A DNA stretch of 64,000 nucleotides from Luidia sarsii. Its lineage: Eukaryota; Echinodermata; Asteroidea; Paxillosida; Luidiidae. This document shows, piece after piece, positions 21,064 through 33,051 of the stretch; positions within the stretch are counted from its first letter, which is position 1, and each line of letters opens with the position of its first letter. The notes under the pieces are model-generated. The model made no database searches. It was not told the DNA's origin and saw nothing but the letters and a program-made list of their open reading frames with translations. The stretch covers positions 915,096 to 979,095 of the forward strand of contig OX465112.1 in assembly GCA_949987565.1 (NCBI GenBank). The letters run 5' to 3'. Made by a program: the position numbers and the translations under genes.

Positions 21064-22284
21064 TCGTTTTAATACTATAGTTACTTCAAGTGGAAGTAAA
21101 TATCCCAGTATCAGACATGCTGTGAACCTTAAGCGCTTGGAATGCTGCCATTTTCATGAAAAGTGGAAATTTGTATGAATTTCCAACGGTCGTTTTAAAA
21201 TGATTTTTTAAGAAAAAAAACATGCTTATCCGCATTGAAAGAATGGGGTCTTTTATGAATTCCCTTTCCTCATCACTCATTTTTCATTTTTCATTTGGGC
21301 ATCATTGCCGCCTGCAGTGCCACTGAGTGTCTGGACATGATGACATTTAAAACATTAAGGGATAGTTCAGATGAAACATCAAGCAAGCCATCCATTCTGT
21401 CTCAGTCTATCAATTAATGACGGCAGATGCATGGTCTCTATAAAAGTAGTGATGCATGCACTTTAGTTAATGGAAGGTCTATACCAAACACACACACATA
21501 CAGAAGCTAATTGCACCGGCGCACTATTTTGAACGTCCCCGTTGCAAAACGGTCAAATAACTATGCTCAATATAATGTCGAGCCAGGGTCAACGAACCTG
21601 CAAATGGACGCTCATGCGGCGGAAATATCAAAACCGTTTTATTTTTCAACTCGTCATCCGCGGGGCCGCTAATTTTCTGCGAGGTAGGGTCGGAGCGGTC
21701 CTTGAAGGACAACGGAACCGGCGAGGCTATAGGAAACGGGACGCGTGGACTGGGGAACCAGGGGGACCAGTCAGCCTCCGATGCCCATTCGGTGGGCCAA
21801 CTATGTTCCCCCTCCACTCCCATTCCCATTATTATGATGTTGTTTTCGTTCCTTGTTTTTCTTAAAACCTGTGTCCGCTCGTGGCTAGATTTGAGCCGGC
21901 GTGAGTGGCCTGCAAATACCCCCGTGACTATGCTAGCGGTCGTAAGACTAAGGCCAAACGACGCGGCTGTCTTCTCCTCCCCCCTCCCCTCGAGATCGCC
22001 TACCCCTTCCCCTCCCTCTCCCTCGAGCAAGCTTTCCATGAAGTGACTCTTCATAAACAAGCTGCAGCTGAAAAATGTGTGGCTGCTGGCTGATGTCACC
22101 CTCCGCCCCTTCCTCCTCCAATTCTGAATAAATCCACTTTTTTAACACCCCTCCTCCACCACCCCACCCCCTCCCAACCGCGTGAGTCCAACGCATCCTG
22201 CATACAAATTCAAGCGGACAGTCTTGTCTCTCGTCTCGGCCGCTCAACCAACGGACGATTGGGACATCTGCCTAACACCATGGA
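21064..22284. other. Unassigned stretch
   Basis: No gene recognised. The 191-codon open frame at 21524-22099 (-) has no known domain and overlaps open frames in other phases. 21965-22035 and 22140-22180 are pyrimidine-rich. Confidence 0.35.
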
Positions 22285-22520
22285 AGGCAACACGTCGGTG
22301 CCGTTGCTGCTGCTGTTTATGTTGGTGTTGGTGTTGGTGTTGGTGATGGTGTTGTGTTGGTGTTGGTGTCGGTGTTGGTGTTGTGTTGGTGTTGTTGTTA
22401 TTGTTGATGCTGCTTCTGATGTTGTTGTTGTTGTTGTTGCTGCTGTTGTTGTTGCTGTTGTTGTTGTTGTTGCTGTTGCTCTTGTTGCTGTTGTTGTTGC
22501 TGTTATTGTTGTTGCTGCAG
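22285..22520. repeat. (GTT/GTG/GCT)n trinucleotide array
   Basis: TGTTGGTGT and GTTGTTGCTG repeats over about 235 bp. Reads as Val/Leu/Cys/Trp-rich frames; not coding. Confidence 0.85.
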
Positions 22521-23127
22521 CGAACTATGTACTAAATAATACCGACTGTCCGCAGAATCTTGTTGGTATGGCATCGGTCTGCACCAAACTGTGCGCCAGG
22601 TTGCACGTAATTATGCATGTAAAGTGCAATTCAAAGGCCAGCCTTCATCCCGATACGCCGTCGGTGCACATCGGCTACACAGCACAAAACAGCACATGGT
22701 CAGTTGTTATGGTCGCCTCGTCTGTACAAAACATGGTTTGTCCCTCTGACGTGACCTTCCCCTCAATTTATGCACAGAGGGCAGATTGTGACTGCCCTGC
22801 CTAAAAGCTCAATAATGGGAAGAACAGAGCTGCCTATGTACCGGACAGTGCCGCTACGTGGAAGGCTGACTCGGCAGCTGAAAAAAAATTATGTTTCGAA
22901 ATTTCGACCACAAGGAATAGAGGTCATATTTATAGGGGCTAATAGCGACCGGAGGGGGGTTCAATGATACATTAGTTGGCTATCCTGCATGTACACTCGA
23001 CTGCATGTACACTCGACACTTAAATTGGAACTGCGTTCCAATTTAAATGGTTTCGCAATCGGCGCGACAAAACTACTGAAATGTTACTACTGAAATGTTT
23101 TGATGAACAATTGCAAATGCTACAAAA
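22521..23127. other. Unassigned stretch with hairpin
   Basis: Contains a 16-bp tandem duplication (TGCATGTACACTCGAC twice, 22987-23018) directly followed by a perfect 12-bp hairpin, TTAAATTGGAAC / GTTCCAATTTAA around a TGC loop (23020-23046). No gene recognised. Confidence 0.5.
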
Positions 23128-23436
23128 GAGGAGCAGGCTTTTGAGTCACAGTGTTTTTCACTTTTGTTTCTCCTGGCTATCTTAGATTGGATTGTCCTTA
23201 CTCTACTTGTTTACTCCTTCCCTTATACCCTCCTGCCCAATCTCTTCCCCTTCATCCCCAGTCCTTGCCCCATCTCTTCCCCTGACCTATCACATCTTCT
23301 CCTTGTTTCATATTTATTCATCAATTTATCTCCCATCTTGAATTTCCATGATAAAGACTGTATGACCTTTCTCACCTTGAATGTACTTCTTGTTTGTTTT
23401 CCTTGGCCGAATAAATAATAATATAATAATAATAAA
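23128..23436 (+). mobile_element. LINE 3' tail, copy 2
   Basis: Second copy of the tail at 4225-4556, about 90 percent alike by eye, with small deletions. It ends CCTTGGCCGAATAAATAATA and a (TAA)n-like run. 5'-truncated at nearly the same point as copy 1. Confidence 0.65.
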
Positions 23437-23845
23437 GAATGGATCTTTCTGTGGGTTGTTTTCCAAAAGGAGGCAAACAACATTGTTTTAATATATTTTA
23501 TTTCGGGCATTTTATTTCGTTTTTCAGCAAAATTTTAATTTTAAGTGTGCTTCGAAGAGTGTCAGTGTGTTTCAAATTACATAAGAAGGGAGTTGCATCT
23601 ATTTCACTACATGGCGCTGGTCTATGTGCCGCATAGGCCTGGTCTAAATCAGTTTGCCCGGAAACGTCACCCTTTATAGATGAAATGAGTAATTTTACAG
23701 GTTTTTACTTTATCAAATTCGAACTTTTTTTAACCGTTCGCTTATTGCCGCACGAAAATGACCGAAATTGTACTTTTGTTATTTTGTTTTGTTTTGTATG
23801 TTACATAATTAGTGATATTGTTGTAAGATATTAGAAAATGCAAAC
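23437..23845. other. Unassigned stretch
   Basis: A/T-rich, no gene recognised; GCATAGGCCTGG at about 23631. Confidence 0.3.
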
Positions 23846-23890
23846 TTCTCGGTCTTGGGTTCAAGTCCCGGTCAAGTTGCAAAATTTTTC
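23846..23890 (+). mobile_element. Family D tRNA T-arm fragment
   Basis: GGTCTTGGGTTCAAGTCCCGG then TCAAGTTG: the 3' half of the family D tRNA-like module alone. It lies 80 bp upstream of a longer D copy. Confidence 0.55.
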
Positions 23891-23969
23891 GAAAGTGCCC
23901 AGTCATTCGATTTTCTTCATTTGTTTGACTTATATTGAAAAGCTGAATCTACTGCTGTATCCAGGATAA

Positions 23970-24185
23970 CAACAATTGGTTGTTTGCATCTGAAAGAAAG
24001 CGGGGTGTGATCCCTGGAGATATACGGCAGTTGATGGTTGAATTGCTTCTGACTGGCACCCCCACCCTGGCAAAGACTAGTCCACTTTTCGGAAAAGGCC
24101 AAAACCAGAGGTCTCGGGTTCAATTTGCTGTTTTGCGTTTGCAAGTTTTTCTTTGCTGTTTCTAAAATTGTTCCAGTTTTTTACA
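23970..24185 (+). mobile_element. Family D repeat with internal deletion
   Basis: Upstream block GTGATCCCTGGAGATATACG, CTTCTGACTGGCACCCCCACC and GGCAAAGACTAGTCCAC, then a jump directly to AAAACCAGAGGTCTCGGGTT. The D arm and 5' half of the anticodon arm are deleted. The tail TTTTTCTTTGCTGTTTCTAA follows. Confidence 0.65.
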
Positions 24186-24989
24186 GTGATAATAAAATGA
24201 TAATACGGCAACTAGTCAGACATTATTTTTAATGATTGATTTTAGTTCATATGAGTTCGCCCAGTTCCACTTTTTTTGTCGAGATAGCAGTTTTCTCTCC
24301 GCACTATAATTATACATGCAATCCAGACACATTATTTGTTTAAGTAAAAAACAAACAAAAAAGCAAACAAATCGAAGTGTCGTTGCATTCATAATGAAGT
24401 TCATCTGCTGCATTTATTTTGGGCAGCTGAGAGGGAAGTCGTTTCAACGAAAGCGTATGTACGAGGATGGACATTTTCTGAACGTGTGACGTTGGAGACA
24501 CTAACTCGCTTTCTTCATCCGCAAACAATCACAGCCGCGGTGACGAGCGTGTGTCTTCTTTCGCCAGCGAACTTGGGAATTGGGAAGATAATTTGCGTCT
24601 GCGTATAATACGAAGACGATCCAGCATGCGTGCTCAACTCGGAGCTGTCCGGGCAAAACTTAATCAAGCCGTTGGACGAACAGAGAGCACGATTGGCAAA
24701 ATTGACATTTCGGCGACAGGCTTCCCCCTCCTTGGGTCAGCTATAAGAATGTAGACATCGCATCATTCTCGCTGTTGAATGGCAGTCCGAAAAGGAGGGG
24801 GCAATAATTATCCTCCACCGCGTCAAGTCAAGAACGCGTCGGGGTGAACAAACTTTTTAGTGGGGAGTATTAAAACGCAATGACAATTCTCTATGGGGAA
24901 AAGGGATGTATTTTGTCCCCGTGGCAACAGAGTAATCTACTGAATCGCATGGCAACGACTTAAAGAAACAAATAATTTTGAAAAATAGA
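24186..24989. other. Unassigned stretch
   Basis: No gene or repeat family recognised. Confidence 0.3.
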
Positions 24990-25086
24990 ATCCAAAGCTT
25001 CAACTTCAATTCAACAAAAACTCCGACCTGTGCTTTCAGCTTTTGGATAACAGAGACGAAGCCTAAGCCGGGTTTTGGAAAAGGGT
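24990..25086. mobile_element. Family A half element
   Basis: Ends in AGACGAAGCCTAAGCCGGG then TTTTGGAAAAGGG, one family A terminal arm with its internal neighbour (CTTTCAGCTTTTGGATAAC). The other arm is missing; the break falls near the element's midpoint. Confidence 0.65.
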
Positions 25087-26794
25087 CTAGTCCTATATAC
25101 CTATGCGCTTGTCTCCGGTCATTATGCATAATGCAGAAACATTCGGAAACGGCCTCACCCTTTTCTCTCGTTTCCCTGACGTAGTTAGACTGAGAGGTAT
25201 AAAGTCGTGACGAAACGGTTGCTATAGGTGCAATACCAATGTCCGTCGTCTGGGGATCGCATGCGCATATTACGCTGTGTGCATGGTGACCATGGTGCAT
25301 GGGATCGACCTTTGGTCACCGTGTGATACCCGTGGAATCACCGCGTGGACGAGCCCGTTGCCTGTCAAATCTTTGCTGATAAATATCACATTTTGTTTTC
25401 TCCATGTGTTACTAGTTTCATATAGGAAATGCATATTTTGGCTGGGACGGGTTCTGAGCCCCAGGCCACCGTTGAAGTACTCGGTGTTCTACCATCTATG
25501 ATATTAGGCACGAGTCGTATTCTACCGGTTCCTAATGATACTTGGTCAACGCGAACACTGGACCGCTGGGAAAGTAACACATGACATCAAGGTATCGCCA
25601 TTTCCTTCCCTTCCCAAACAAACTCTGCCCGCCCGATGGAGCTGGTGAGAAAGGTCTGATCACGGCTAAGCAATTTTCGTATCCATTTTAGAAATGGAAC
25701 AAATTTGGGCCAACGGGAGTCCGTTTTGGGTATAAAACCGTTAGGAATATATACTCACAAAAGAAAAAAAAACACTAGAATGTATTAGCTTAAGCATGTA
25801 TTCTCGGAAAATCAGTTGTCTTTACTTGGGTGGCTGGAGCTGGCAAAATTAGATAATGTCATTCGATATTAGATATTTAGATATATCATTCGTGGTTCTA
25901 CGGCAGGCACTGTATGGGTTTGGGCACTACGCATCGGGCCACGTTGAGTACACTATTATTGATATCTTTAAAGGTAAAAAAGATGAAAGATTTCTGACTC
26001 CACTAAGGAAAAGAAGCTTTCTAATATGACTGTATACATTTCAGATTCCTAGATGACAGCAGAAAAATAATGAGCTAGACTGCGATATGTATTGCAGAGA
26101 CCCTTCAAGTAACGGATCCCGTATCTCCAATTGCCGATTGCGCGAGGCTGGTCCAAGTTTGAATGCAACTGTAAAGCAGACGGGTTCATTCATAGGCTAC
26201 ACGGAAAATACAACAAAGACCGTGCGGAGGAAGTAGCTGGCCTCAGCTCGTTCTGCCCGTGGTATATTAACTTAAGGCTCTCTGACACTTGGGCACGCAC
26301 GCATTTGGATTCGCGCATGGTTTGCGTAGAGCGTGCCAATTGTGGAAACATTCGTGACAACGTGCAGGAAGATGCCCGCCAATGCGTGAAATGCATGACC
26401 AAAAAAGGTTAACACGTTGCACATTATTTTAGCACGACTCAAATTTTGGGCAACTTTCGCGAACCCCTCGTGAATATGAGCAGCCTTTGTTCCAATAATA
26501 GCCGTTCAGGCACGCAAATACGTATCCATCAACCTAGTGGCACGTGGTTCACGACTAGTCCCGAAACTTAACGCATTAACTGCGCATATCAAATACTTCC
26601 CGCACAATTTTCGGTGTGACAAGAGCGAGGTCACATTATACAATTATTTATCCGTTCGTGCATCGCGATCATCGTGGCACCAACCAGCTCTTCCTCCTCT
26701 GACGCGACCCTGAAATGCCGGCAATGGAGCAGGCCTCCGCGGTTCGTCTTGAGAACCATTCTCTCACCCACAATGTCCTTGCTTTTCTTCTCCT

Positions 26795-26798
<4 letters not shown>
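25087..26798. other. Unassigned stretch
   Basis: No gene recognised. The 93-codon frame at 26131-26412 (+) is Cys-containing but matches no family I know. Confidence 0.3.
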
Positions 26799-26866
<68 letters not shown>

Positions 26867-26870
26867 CTCT
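26799..26870. repeat. (TC)n microsatellite
   Basis: About 70 bp of nearly pure CT dinucleotides with two single interruptions. Confidence 0.9.
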
Positions 26871-27218
26871 GCCCCTTTCAACATTCTGGTGTTTCACCAG
26901 AACAACGACCCACCACATTATCAACACTTTCTTTGCTCTGGAACCGCTTCCTAAGTATTCAACATCTTGAATGTTGTCAACTTTCAATTCAATTAGTATT
27001 AATAGTGATGTACATAAACCGGTTCAAACAAGTCTCGTGAACAAAAGTAAAACAAACCAAGACGAAGACTGCAAGTACGCCGATATACTGAACATTCGGC
27101 TATAACGTACATGCCCTTTGGCTCCCGATTTTTGTGTACAAAATATGTGGCCGCAACCGCTAAAACGAACGACCGCTATACTGAACAATTTTCATGGATC
27201 CGGGATGTTCGTTACAGC

Positions 27219-27310
27219 GACGGTCTCTTAAAGAGGTATGGTTCTGAAAAGAACCAGTTTCAGAACACACCTCTTCTTTAAGAGACCTCATACATGGTGT
27301 CACCGCAAAT
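27219..27310. mobile_element. Family B fold-back, hairpin half
   Basis: GGTCTCTTAAAGAGGTATGG then TTCTGAAA pairs with TTTCAGAACACACCTC then TTCTTTAAGAGACC. The right terminal repeat ACATGGTGTCACCGCAAA follows; the left one is missing. The core matches the copy at 734. Confidence 0.65.
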
Positions 27311-27342
27311 CTATACATTGTTTCACCCGCCATGCAAAGCCT

Positions 27343-27445
27343 GGGCCCTTTTCCAAAACCCGGCTCAGGCTCAGGCTCAGGCTCAGGCTTTGCCCTCCTT
27401 TCGTTCGTCCATTTTTAAGTGCGAGGCATGAAAACATGAAAAGCG
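27343..27445. mobile_element. Family A half element with hexamer expansion
   Basis: Starts GGGCCCTTTTCCAAAACCCG. The arm's GGCTTAGGCTTCGG is replaced by GGCTCA repeated four times, then GTACAAGGCATGAAAACA-like sequence (here GTGCGAGGCATGAAAACATG). It stops near the middle of the full element. Confidence 0.65.
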
Positions 27446-28675
27446 TGCCGCTGTATAGCAAGCACGCACTGCACTGGCACGCCATATACTGCCGGACAAA
27501 TTCGTGTCCGGGCGCACCTAGGTTGACTCACTTCTACGCACAGTCTCGCCTTGAGTCACATGCAACTACGGCATCAGACAGAGTCTTGGGAATGCAAAAC
27601 GAGACGAGACAAAGCCTCAAACAAATACAAAGCAAAGAATCAAGCAGACAGGACACTTGTGGTTTCAGATTCCTGAGACAAAAATCAGCAAAATTGTGCC
27701 AATAGTTTTTTCTTTTAATCTTATTACAATCAACCAGAGGTACACAAACCCATCGTCTTTTGTATAATCCTTCACTACTCTTTAGTGAATAGTACCTTCT
27801 AAATTGATGACTTCAATTTGTTTTTTTGTTGGTTTATTTATTTCCCCTAGAAAACAATATTGTACACGTAAAATGTGTCGAGTGGCAATTGAAATACGAA
27901 GAAAACACTTGAAGTCTGTACACGATATAGTCTGGCCCTGCCCGAAATGTACAGGTATAAAGAAGGAAATAAGAAACAAAACTCAAATCAAGGTACCGGT
28001 ACAGATCCCAATCTTCTGTACACTCCCTGATGACTGTCACCACACGATTCGAGATAGGGTATTCAAAATGAGGTATCTATTGAATATCTATGAGGTATAC
28101 ATTTATTTCTTCTTTTCCCCCAAATGGTGAGTGTCGATCTAGTGCGGAAACGCTACGTGATTGTAATGAATGGTCCAAATTTCAGTTGTACTTCGTTTAT
28201 ACAAAATAAAGTTTTTTTTTCTCTCTTAGCTAAATCGTTCGGAAAACACAGACAACGTTCAACATAGGTTTTAACAACCATCCCCTCCAGAAACAATATA
28301 ACACCAGGCCGCATGGCTGTCTATCTTTGTAACGAACTCTGAGAAAGACCTTGTGCATTAGCTCTGGTAACGACAACGCTGGCTAGTTTAGCAGAGATTT
28401 GGGGAAAAACTGCAACATTTAAGGTACCCCGAGGCCCTTCAAAAAAAAAAACCCCCAAAACATGACAACCAGCCTACCCCTTAGAATACAGCTCTTTTCA
28501 GAGGGAGGTGTCGTGAGTCGTGATAATTAGCTACAGATGTTCCATACCTTTGTCTACCGCTTTTAAAATAAAAAGAATAAAGAACAAAATAAATACATTA
28601 CATTATTATAAAGATGAGGAAATTGTAACGCATATCAACTGTGAAAGATGTGAAACGCTCCCATGCGGCCAAAAT
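27446..28675. other. Unassigned stretch
   Basis: No gene recognised. A-run followed by C5 at about 28441-28457. Confidence 0.3.
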
Positions 28676-28917
28676 GTTGGTACAAAGCCAAAAAGCCAGA
28701 TGTTGGCACAATGCCAAATGTTGGCACAAAGCCAAAAATGTTGGCACAAAGCCTAAATGTTGGCACAAAGCCAGATGTTGGTACAAAGCCAAATGTTGGC
28801 ACAAACCCAGATGTTGGCACAAAGCCAAATGATGGCACAAAGCCAAATGTTGGCTCAAAGCAAAATGTTGGCACAGAGCCAAATGTTGGCACAAAGCCAA
28901 ATGTTTGCTCTTTGCCA
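28676..28917. repeat. 18-bp minisatellite of NFI-type palindromes
   Basis: About 13 tandem units of TTGGCACAAAGCCAAATG. Each unit contains TTGGC-N5-GCCAA, the consensus palindrome bound by nuclear factor I (CTF/NF1). About five units keep it exactly (for example 28703-28717, 28721-28735 and units near 28813, 28868 and 28886); the rest have one or two changes. The 18-nt period makes every frame open as a six-residue repeat (for example MLAQSQ), so the open frames here are not genes. Confidence 0.85.
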
Positions 28918-31900
28918 AAACATTTTCACAGCGCCAACGTTCCAAAACCTCAGACGGGCGCCTCATTCATTCGAATAATGCTTAGCAGCGTGCAGCGACT
29001 CTATTGTAATGGCACTCTGTTTTCTCCCGTTCACCAATTTCAAATGAGATTTCCTGGGAGATAAATCTTTCGACCGAAGCACGGGAGGTATATAGTCATA
29101 TTGAAGGAGGAAAAACAAAATGCACTGGCCATCATTATTCCAAAAGAAAACAAATCAGCAATTAACAAAACTGGATAAAAAACAGCCTACAAAAAATACA
29201 ATATATACACAAAATGTGAAGTTCACTGATTAATAATTATGAGGTTGATTAGGTTGGGAATATTTTTTGGCATTTAAATTGAGTTTTTACCCAAAAGGGC
29301 AGCAAATATCCTGAGAGGATGCCTTTGTTGAATGGGAACCCGTTTTGAATGGTCCTTGCTTCTAGACACAAGGGAGGAGTATGTAAACCTTTGTGGAAAG
29401 AGAGGGCAACTAACTGGATCGCCTTGGTGGGACAGACACAAGGGAGGCTGTGCCTGTCTGTGTCGCTCTCCCCTCCCTCTCGCCGCTCTCCACCGCCCAG
29501 TCAAGGCAAAGAGGGGCGAGGACTATGGGGCAGGGGATGTCTGTCTACCACACATTCACTCGCCGCAGCATACTGGGTCCAGAACGGACAACTCATGCGT
29601 GCACATGTCGACACTATGAGGTAATTATAAAAAAGCCAGCGATCCAGCCAAAAGGTGTCGTAACCAGATTGAGAAGAAAAAACAGATCTCGATCTTTACA
29701 CTCCTTTTCATCGTTGCCTTCCATTCCCGCGCGTCAAATCACCGCCTCATCTGGACAACTACATTGTCTGATCAATAACTGAATCCCCCTCCTCCCCACC
29801 ATCATCGCAACGACGGCCTGAGATCTGTCTCTTATGGCGGATGCGAGGACTTCTACCGTCCCGGACATCAGGAAGCGATGGTTTGGGAGTGCGAGACTCC
29901 TGTCTACACGGCTTTCAGGGGACACCTTACACCCTCGGCCTCCGATGTTGTCGGAGCCCATAGGTCTCCACTCAACTCCCCCTCAGCGCACACGGGAAAA
30001 CAAACAAACACGTCACTTCTGCACCAGCTAAGAGTATAGCATGATAGCAAACCACAACATTGACGTGCATGGCTACAAGAGGCAAGAGACAAGATATAAA
30101 AACACATCACACGTCGGTGTTCGGTGGTAAAAAAAGACACAAGACGTGTACGAACCCGACCGAATTTGTTTGCCTTTAAGAGCCATACAGCCTGAGATAC
30201 ATTATCTAGATGTGACATCCATTTGGTGTGCAATATTGTGGAGACAAACGGAGAGTACGGGAGCGCTTCTGACAAACGGGATATACCGTGCTCACGGCCC
30301 CGGGGGAATACACGTAATTCTAGAGAATCGAGAGTTTGAATTACAAGGACGAACCAGAATTAAGATTGCTTCAGGTCCTGTTTTGCCTGATGTAAATGCC
30401 ACGGTTCATGGAACGTATGTATAACAATATTTCAACTCCCTCCCATTTTAGGAAACGCATTTATGTCCAAGTATGCAACAACAACAAACAATAAACAATA
30501 TGTTATTGTTTTTCTTATCAGTTTAAAGCATGCGTTGATACCATGTACACATTGAAACATTTGGGTTTTTTGTGTGAAAATTGGATCCATAAAAAACAAA
30601 CAAATAAACATTGGTTTGTTTTCTTATCCCTGAGAAAGCAAGCCGTTACGGCCTACAAGATAATACACAAACGAATCTTTCTCAACTGGAGGACAGATTG
30701 GAGTCGCGTGTTGTCTGGCCGGTACGGGAAAGTAAAAGCGGTCATTCCCCCCAAAAGAGGGCTAATTTGTACACGTGCACTGGGACGTGGAGCAATGGAA
30801 CAAGACTACTATGATACACGTCACAGTGTGCAAATCCTCCCTTAATTCGTCCCCCCCAAAAAAAAAAAAAAATCTTAAAAATTCTCCCGCACCTGACAGA
30901 CTTTTGACAAACATTAAATAAAATGCAGTTTAATTCTTAAAAACACTTTGTGATATCCTTACATTTTCTTGTAAACTCTTTACACATAATTATCCTCTTG
31001 TAAATTTTTTTTCTTTTTTTTTTACTACCATACAAATATAGAGAACCTGTGGTTAGCTTAGATTTATTATTATTTTTTTTAATCATTTTTTTTAGAACTC
31101 AGGAAAGTGCAATGACATAAGCTTATACAATAAACACTTAGATAGGCTATGAATTCTTCACTGACCACTAAAGCCATGCGCCAATTTACATATCGGCCTT
31201 AAAGGTCAGTTAACCAAACAAAATGTACACATTTATTTGAAGAAAAAGAAAAAAGAAAAAAAAGAAAGAATTATTACCCAAAAGGTAATCTCCTTTTTCC
31301 CCTTTCCCCTCTCCACCAGCTTTTGTTTAAACACGTTAAAACGGGCAATCATTAATTTTTCAAATGATCACGCTTCATCACCAGGACAGTAACATATATA
31401 TAAGAGGTAGGTGTTTCGTAATTCTAAACAACTCAAATTCTACAGCTACATTACGACTAGGCCTACTACTTTTTTTTTAATTTTAATTCTCTTTACCACA
31501 ATACAAACAACTCATGATTATAATTGTTATCACAATTAATATATATTTGCGTATACCAGTATATAAAACAAAGACAAGACTACTTATGCAAGCGTTTTTA
31601 TATTTTTTTCATTATTTTTTTTAAGTGCGGAATTGTTATACAGCAATTTATAAGCGAATATCTTTCTTAGGGATGCATATACACACACGTCTTATTGGTG
31701 CAGTGAGAGGTGAAATAGGGACGCAGGTATGACCGACCAACGGCTGAGGTAACCCCCCTTCCCTACCCAATGCCCCCCCCCCCTCTTTCACGTCGCTCGC
31801 AATGACCATGGATTATTATAGGGGGACCGACACTGACGATTGGACCCTTCAAGTGCGCTCAACATTCCCCAGCGTTCTTGCCGAGTACCCACACATTTCC

Positions 31901-32764
31901 AAACGAGGCCCCACTTGCTGGCGAGCCAACATAATATTTCAGTTTGGCGCCTAAAAACGTAAACGAGGTAATTCAATATCTGTCGTATCTCTATTTGCAT
32001 TTGATCTCCTCTTCTTGTTTCGTTGGAAAGGCAACGACATTTCTTGTGCTGTTGGCGGTATGGTGCTTCCATAAATATAAAAGAGCACCTTTTTGAATGG
32101 ATATCAACATTTATTCTGGATTTGTTTTTAGAAATCATCCACATATACAAACCATAGCATCATGGAGGTGAAAAATATCAAGGAAAACGTAAAGGACGTG
32201 ATATCTCGATGCTAGCAAGGCAAAATAGAAGAGTATAAGAAACTAGTTTGTGCGCTTTGAACAGTAAAAATTTTAAGTTTTAGCTTCAGACGGTTTCAAT
32301 CACGAACTCGAATATCTGCCCAATGAAACCCCGCTTCCCCCACCCCACCCATTCCCCAAATTAGGTTTGGGACACCCGATTTCATGCTACAACAACATGG
32401 CTGGCCTTGCGAGTCTATTGTTGCAATTCAAGTCAATGCAGCTGTATAGTGCCCTAACGAAGCGAATTAAGGACCCTTTTTATGCCGTCTATTCCATTAA
32501 TCGTGGTCAATAAGCAGGAACTGCCCTCCCTCTCCTGTATTCCACCAATCCACCTGGCCCCCTTTCTTTGACGCTTTTCTCCCTTTTTAACCCAATTCTT
32601 GGTGTGATTTCTGCGTTTCGGGCGCAGGTAATTTCCAGGTGATCTAAAAATGCATGCTTTAGGAACGCGTCCCGCGGGTAAGTTCCAAAGCTGTCCTATT
32701 TGGCGAGGCAATAATGGTTTCTGGTGAGAGAAAAAGGAGCAAAGCGGGTAGACTGTTAAGGGAA
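28918..32764. other. Unassigned 3.8 kb, A/T-rich in its second half
   Basis: No gene recognised. 30845-31700 is strongly A/T-rich with many T-runs and a C7/A14 junction at 30851-30871. The 29450-30300 part has several overlapping open frames of about 100 codons, none with a recognisable domain. Confidence 0.35.
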
Positions 32765-33051
32765 GGGGAGGAGGGAGGCAGAGAGGGAGGCAGGGAGGCA
32801 GGGAGGTAGGGAGGTAGAGAGGGAGGCAGGGAGGGAGGCAGGGAGGCAGGGAGGGAGGCAGGGAGGTAGGGAGGTAGAGAGGGAGGCAGGGAGGTAGAGA
32901 GGGAGGCAGGGAGGCAGGAAGGGAGGCAGGAAGGCAGGGAGGCAGGGAGGTAGGGAGGAAGAGAGGGAGGCAGGGAGGCAGGGAGGCAGGGAGGCAGGGA
33001 GGCAGGGAGGTAGGGAGGTAGAGAGGGAGGCAGGGAGGCATGGAGGGCTGG
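32765..33051 (+). repeat. (GGGAGGCA)n minisatellite
   Basis: About 36 units of 8 bp, GGGAGGCA with GGGAGGTA and GAGA variants. The variants recur in blocks (GGCA several times, then GGTAGGGAGGTAGAGA), a loose higher-order pattern. G-rich strand is plus. Open frames on the minus strand (Leu-Pro-Pro-Ser-type repeats) are not genes. Confidence 0.9.

Noticed and set aside
28676..28917. CRISPR array
   Set aside because: The 18-bp units are contiguous with no unique spacers, in an animal genome; it is a minisatellite.
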